A stretch of DNA of 54,880 nucleotides, from assembly GCA_024226315.1 (NCBI GenBank), contig JAAELT010000148.1, forward strand, positions 1 through 54,880. The letters run 5' to 3'. Positions 52,138 to 54,880 of the stretch are shown in pieces; position 1 is the stretch's first letter; each line of letters opens with the position of its first letter. A program made the position numbers and the translations under genes. Source of the stretch: a bacterium. Lineage in GTDB: Bacteria; Acidobacteriota; Thermoanaerobaculia; Multivoradales; J023. The notes beneath the pieces were generated by a model, which searched no databases, was not told where the DNA came from, and saw only the letters and a list, made by a program, of their open reading frames with translations.

Positions 52138-52605
52138 TTAGGCTCCATCGGAGGCACCTACCAGTTTCTTGATCGTTCCCGTACGACGGACGAAAAAGTA
52201 TCCTGCAAGACCGTATACCAGACCATAAACCAAGGGATTTATGATCTCAGCTGAACCGAACGACCCAGATGCAGACATTGACCGTCGTACGATCAAATAG
52301 ATAGCAAGGATACTGTGCGGAATGGCACTAACGATCCAGTACGCACCAAGCAGTTTGATACCAGCCTCTAGAAGGTTGATGCTACTGGGAACTGAGTCAT
52401 CGAAATCCAGTGAACGTGTGTAACGGTAAATGAGCGTGGCTAGTAGAATAGCCAGCAGCAAGGGTACCATGGCAAAGGCCCAGTCCGACCAATCAAGGGT
52501 AGTACGCGGGTCCGTGAGAATGCGAGTAAGGATCGTCACTGCATTAAGAATGAGCATCGCACCAATTGCGACGGCTGCGATCTTTGCGTATTGCTTGGTG
52601 TTCAT
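52138..52605 (-). CDS. Hypothetical four-helix membrane protein
   Basis: A 155-residue protein with about four membrane helices (IAAVAIGAMLILNAVTILTRIL; FAMVPLLLAILLATLIYRYT; INLLEAGIKLLGAYWIVSAI; INPLVYGLVYGLAGYFFV). No known family. It lies upstream of the RDD gene on the same strand with a 127-bp gap, and is noticeably less GC-rich than the bulk of the window, suggesting recent acquisition of the pair (inference). Confidence 0.7.
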   Translation of the reverse strand: MNTKQYAKIAAVAIGAMLILNAVTILTRILTDPRTTLDWSDWAFAMVPLLLAILLATLIYRYTRSLDFDDSVPSSINLLEAGIKLLGAYWIVSAIPHSILAIYLIVRRSMSASGSFGSAEIINPLVYGLVYGLAGYFFVRRTGTIKKLVGASDGA

Positions 52606-52639
52606 GTGGCGGACCTAACAGTATAATCGACGTCTCGCA

Positions 52640-52725
52640 GCCATCTACATGTATATAGCGCCATCTACATGTATACGTCGCGATATACATGTAGATGGGC
52701 GTGCGGGCCATCTACACCTATATAG
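52640..52725. repeat. Four-copy palindromic repeat cluster (CCATCTACATGTATA type)
   Basis: Copies at 52641-52658, 52661-52675, 52684-52698 (inverted) and 52708-52725 (variant CCATCTACACCTATA). Copies 2 and 3 form a perfect 15-bp hairpin with an 8-base loop. Copy 4 overlaps the last codons of a decayed minus-strand ORF. The AT-rich, symmetric units contrast with the GC-rich surroundings and look like recombination or terminal sites of a mobile element. Confidence 0.75.
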
Positions 52726-52995
52726 ACCCCTCGACGACTCGGTCCTCGAGACCGAACTCCTCGACGCGATCAAGCGGCAAGCCCCCAAGCCCGCCACGCC
52801 GGACCCCATCTCCCACACGCCAGCTCCACACGCCGCCACACTTCGATTCCTGATCGAGCCGCTTGCCGCACTCCGCATCGTAGCGATATCGCACACATAC
52901 CAGACGCTCACCATGACGAGCCAGGAGCTCTTCGTAGCTGGTTGACCGGTTTGCAAGCTTAGCCGAGTTCGCATCATCCGTACAACCGGGCAGAA
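52718..52995 (-). pseudogene. Decayed ORF with a VRYRYDAE motif, probable mobile-element accessory gene
   Basis: The minus strand encodes a short product with SYEELLARHGERLVCVRYRYDAE and, after a garbled centre, FGLEDRVVEGSI at the end. This pattern recalls small proteins linked to integrase genes, in which VRYRYDxxxxxRxKTVEL and GLExRIV are linked by about 50 residues; here the middle is missing or frame-shifted. The match is by memory of the pattern only. It ends inside the palindromic repeat cluster, consistent with a degenerate element. Confidence 0.4.
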
Positions 52996-53066
52996 CCGTG
53001 CCGACCGTGGAAAGGCGGCTGACCGAAGTAGCCGGCACCTTCCCAGCCGCCTTCCCACGACGCAAC

Positions 53067-53092
53067 CCCCCCCCGGCGAACACCGGGAGGGG
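53067..53092 (-). terminator. Possible terminator of the coiled-coil gene at 53.1-54.0 kb
   Basis: CCCCCCCCGG (53067-53076) and CCGGGAGGGG (53083-53092) make a 10-bp stem (one wobble in the minus-strand RNA) with a 6-base loop, 23 bases after the stop at 53115. The following bases (TTGCG) are only weakly U-rich. Confidence 0.45.
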
Positions 53093-53114
53093 CCGTGGGG
53101 AACCGGAATCCCCG

Positions 53115-53975
53115 TCAGGCAGCCGACGTCGCCGACTGCTCACCGGACGTACCGGACTCGGGCTCCGGAGTCACCGACTCGGTTTCCGCGTCGGCATCCG
53201 AAGCCCCTTCGGGCTGCTCGGCCGCCGCCGGCTCCTCGCGCTGGCCGCCGTCCCGGCCGAGCTGACGCACGGTCGGACGGATGCGATCGGCCAGCTCGGT
53301 CTCGCCGGCGACGCGGAAGGTCGCCTCCAGCAGACGAGTGATGCGAATGAACTGGACGTCGAACTCCTCCATCGCCTGGTCCTTCCGCACCTGCGCCGTG
53401 TCGAGCTGCTTGCGCCGCTCGATGTAGCGCGCCAGCAGTGGACGCATCTCCTCGATCTCGCGATCGAGCTCGTCCGCCCACTCCTTGCCGTCCTGAGGAC
53501 CCTTCACCCAGCGGACGGAGACCAGCTCCACTTCCGGGTCGCGCAGGCGATCGCGGATGATCTCCGCTTGCCGCACCAGGGGTTTCGGTTCCTGGGCGAC
53601 GTTGAAGTCGAGACTCAGTGAGCTCACCTTGTCGTCGTCCCAGAGACCCTGGCAGGTCGCTCGCAGACTCAGGATGTCACCCCTGAGCCTGCCCTCCGGC
53701 ACGGCGAGATCCTTGCGCACCTCGTCGAGCCTGGAAAGAGCGGCCTGCTGTTCCTCGTCGGCCTTCACCATGGCGTCCCTGTAGCTCACCAGCTTGCGGC
53801 TGTAGAGCGTGATCGGGCTCGCCAGGTCCGGCATCTCCTCGCCCTCGGCGAGCACCGGGGAGAGGTACTCTCCGAGACCGCCGCCGATCGCCGGCCCCTG
53901 GACCGTCGCCGCACCGACGACAAGGTCACAGAGACCGACCCTCTTCATCACCATCGTTTTCAGTCTTTTGCCCAT
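53115..53975 (-). CDS. Hypothetical protein with helical coiled-coil region and Ser/Glu-rich tail
   Basis: A 286-residue protein. The first 50 residues hold a Gly-rich, moderately hydrophobic segment (LCDLVVGAATVQGPAIGGGLGEYL); residues about 55-230 are strongly helical with heptad-like charge (YRDAMVKADEEQQAALSRLDEV, ELDREIEEMRPLLARYIERRKQ); the last 50 are Glu/Ser/Ala-rich and probably disordered. No family recognised. AAGGAG lies 8 bases before the ATG. It is downstream, on the minus strand, of a six-copy phased repeat array (54.26-54.48 kb) that could regulate it. Confidence 0.7.
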   Translation of the reverse strand: MGKRLKTMVMKRVGLCDLVVGAATVQGPAIGGGLGEYLSPVLAEGEEMPDLASPITLYSRKLVSYRDAMVKADEEQQAALSRLDEVRKDLAVPEGRLRGDILSLRATCQGLWDDDKVSSLSLDFNVAQEPKPLVRQAEIIRDRLRDPEVELVSVRWVKGPQDGKEWADELDREIEEMRPLLARYIERRKQLDTAQVRKDQAMEEFDVQFIRITRLLEATFRVAGETELADRIRPTVRQLGRDGGQREEPAAAEQPEGASDADAETESVTPEPESGTSGEQSATSAA

Positions 53976-54254
53976 GGCAGTTCTCCTTGGTTTACGGTTC
54001 TGCCGCGCCCCGCGAGCGCCTCCTCACCCGGTCCGACACTGCGCGCCGCATCGTTCCGGGATCGTCGGTGCCGCACATGTCGCGGCGATGGGAAAACGGT
54101 ACCGGAGAAATCCAGCCTGATGAGGGACGGGGCCGTTTTCGCCGATACCGACCGAGCGGTCGGTTCAAGACGAGCAGAAGAATGCACATCAGGGGCAGAA
54201 GCTTCGGTGGGCGCCATTCCGACCGCACGGCACGATCTGTCTGGTCCGACCTCA
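53976..54254. other. Spacer between the coiled-coil gene and the phased repeat array
   Basis: About 280 bp with a good ribosome-binding site next to 53975 and no other supported feature. Open frames here on both strands look like GC-driven artefacts. Confidence 0.4.
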
Positions 54255-54483
54255 CTTGGACATTTATCCAAACGTCGACTTCTGGCAAAAGGAGGGCCTT
54301 GGACATTTGTCCAAAGCCTCGCTGAGGCAAAAGGAGGGCCTTGGATGTTTGTCCAAAGCCTCGCTGAGGCAAAAGGAGGGCCTTGGATGTTTGTCCAAAG
54401 CCTCGCTGAGGCAAAAGGAGGGCCTTGGATATTCGTCCAAGCCCGCCAGGAGGCGAAAGTTGGGCCTTGGACGTTTATCCAAG
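54255..54483. repeat. Six near-palindromes at 42-bp spacing (CTTGGA...TCCAAG array)
   Basis: Units start at 54255, 54298, 54340, 54382, 54424 and 54466, spaced 43, 42, 42, 42 and 42 bp. Each has a near-palindrome TTGGAYRTTYRTCCAA; units 2-4 also carry a GCCTC-GCT-GAGGC hairpin, and most an AAAAGGAGGGCC block. Unit edges vary while the palindrome is kept. 42 bp equals four helical turns, so all sites face one side of the DNA. The period is also 14 codons, and frames are open on both strands, but the 43-bp first interval breaks the reading frame. Confidence 0.9.
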
Positions 54484-54525
54484 TGCCCGATTCGACGAAA
54501 GGGAGGTCGTCTGTTGCTCCCGCCT

Positions 54526-54880
54526 TCAGTCCGGAGCCTCCGGCCACTCCTCGTCCGGGCTCACCGGCGCGGCTTGATCGGGCCCCAGGTTCTCCGCGTC
54601 GACGTCGGCGGCGATGAAGTTCTCGGGCGGGACGGGCGAGCCGGAGAGGCGGCGCAGCATGGCGAGCTGGCCGGCGTGGGTCATGGCGTCGGAGAAGGGG
54701 CCCTGGAGCATGCGCTCGGGGGTGGTGTCGCGCAACGGTGTGCCGTGCTCCAGGTGCCGGGAGAGGGCCTCCAGTTTGCCGTGGAAGCGGCGGATCTCAT
54801 GCTGGAAGTCGTCCAGCGGGGCGTTGCGGTAGCGGCCACCCTCGAACTGGGTCAGCGCGTAGCCGAGCACGCTGTCCATG
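54526..54880 (-). CDS. DinB/YfiT-like family protein (5' end probably outside window)
   Basis: At least 117 residues on the minus strand. The segment LQGPFSDAMTHAGQLAMLRRLSGSPVPPENF matches the last helix and metal-site motif (H-x-x-Q) of DinB-superfamily four-helix proteins, with the AQLA-type pattern and conserved RL-G-P that follow it. The Met at 54879 is probably internal because DinB-like proteins are about 160-200 residues and the first helix is missing. Function unknown. It is upstream of the phased repeat array. Confidence 0.65.
   Translation of the reverse strand, partial: MDSVLGYALTQFEGGRYRNAPLDDFQHEIRRFHGKLEALSRHLEHGTPLRDTTPERMLQGPFSDAMTHAGQLAMLRRLSGSPVPPENFIAADVDAENLGPDQAAPVSPDEEWPEAPD

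Noticed and set aside
54255..54483. CRISPR array
   Set aside because: Units are near-identical along their full 42 bp with no variable spacers, and no cas genes are present.

Overview
The window is GC-rich (roughly two thirds G+C), densely coded bacterial chromosome with no rRNA, tRNA, CRISPR array or intact phage. Gene content points to an uncultured Acidobacteriota-like organism, perhaps of the Thermoanaerobaculia/Holophagae type. The clues are a three-gene split transhydrogenase (pntA1-pntA2-pntB), a TonB receptor with an N-terminal carboxypeptidase-regulatory domain facing a CRTAC1/UnbV protein, tandem PYROXD2-like oxidoreductases, FHA-linked and TPR-linked AAA+ regulators, and a MglA GTPase. 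The taxonomic call is inference from gene content only.

Layout. 1-2.7 kb: pntAB (minus strand, pntB cut by the window edge). 2.9-5.75 kb: a LEA-type lipoprotein, an M48 metalloprotease lipoprotein and a LigB-type dioxygenase. 5.75-8.46 kb: an aldehyde dehydrogenase divergent from a six-ligand diiron oxygenase. 8.46-10.6 kb: an FHA-AAA+-Fis regulator and a secreted Cys-rich protein, divergent across a palindrome-bearing spacer. 10.6-14.7 kb: M28 peptidase, NAPE-PLD-like hydrolase, RsmE and a GcvT-like protein (minus). 14.8-18 kb: two PYROXD2 paralogues. 18-20.8 kb: two ABC ATPases and a HlyD-type adaptor with no permease beside them. 21.1-26.6 kb: a 1500-residue fusion of EPSP synthase, a long helical-repeat region and a sigma-54-type AAA+/Fis regulator, followed by a two-HTH, two-AT-hook DNA-binding protein behind a near-consensus promoter. 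26.7-32.1 kb: mglA-nrdR-lon-thiL (minus). 32.4-38.3 kb: the heat-shock operon hrcA-grpE-dnaK-dnaJ-prmA. 38.3-45.1 kb: a secreted protein, a TonB receptor and the CRTAC1 protein. 45.3-49.3 kb: an Rpn-type nuclease, lipoproteins, a PQQ-type beta-propeller and a GNAT acetyltransferase. 49.1-51.4 kb is a decay zone (carbonic anhydrase, TPR and transposase remnants) around an intact YbdG-type channel. 51.5-54.9 kb: an RDD protein, small membrane and hypothetical genes, two unusual repeat arrays and a DinB-like gene cut by the window end.

Functional picture: housekeeping proteostasis (Lon, HrcA/GrpE/DnaK/DnaJ, PrmA, RsmE), redox balance (PntAB) and thiamine and dNTP control (ThiL, NrdR) are interleaved with envelope and export functions and several regulators. 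The most unusual item is the aromatic-amino-acid enzyme (EPSP synthase) fused in frame to a complete sigma-54-type activator. Next are the 42-bp-phased array of six near-palindromes at 54.26-54.48 kb, the palindromic repeat cluster at 52.64-52.73 kb beside a decayed ORF, and the AT-hook double-HTH protein next to the fusion.
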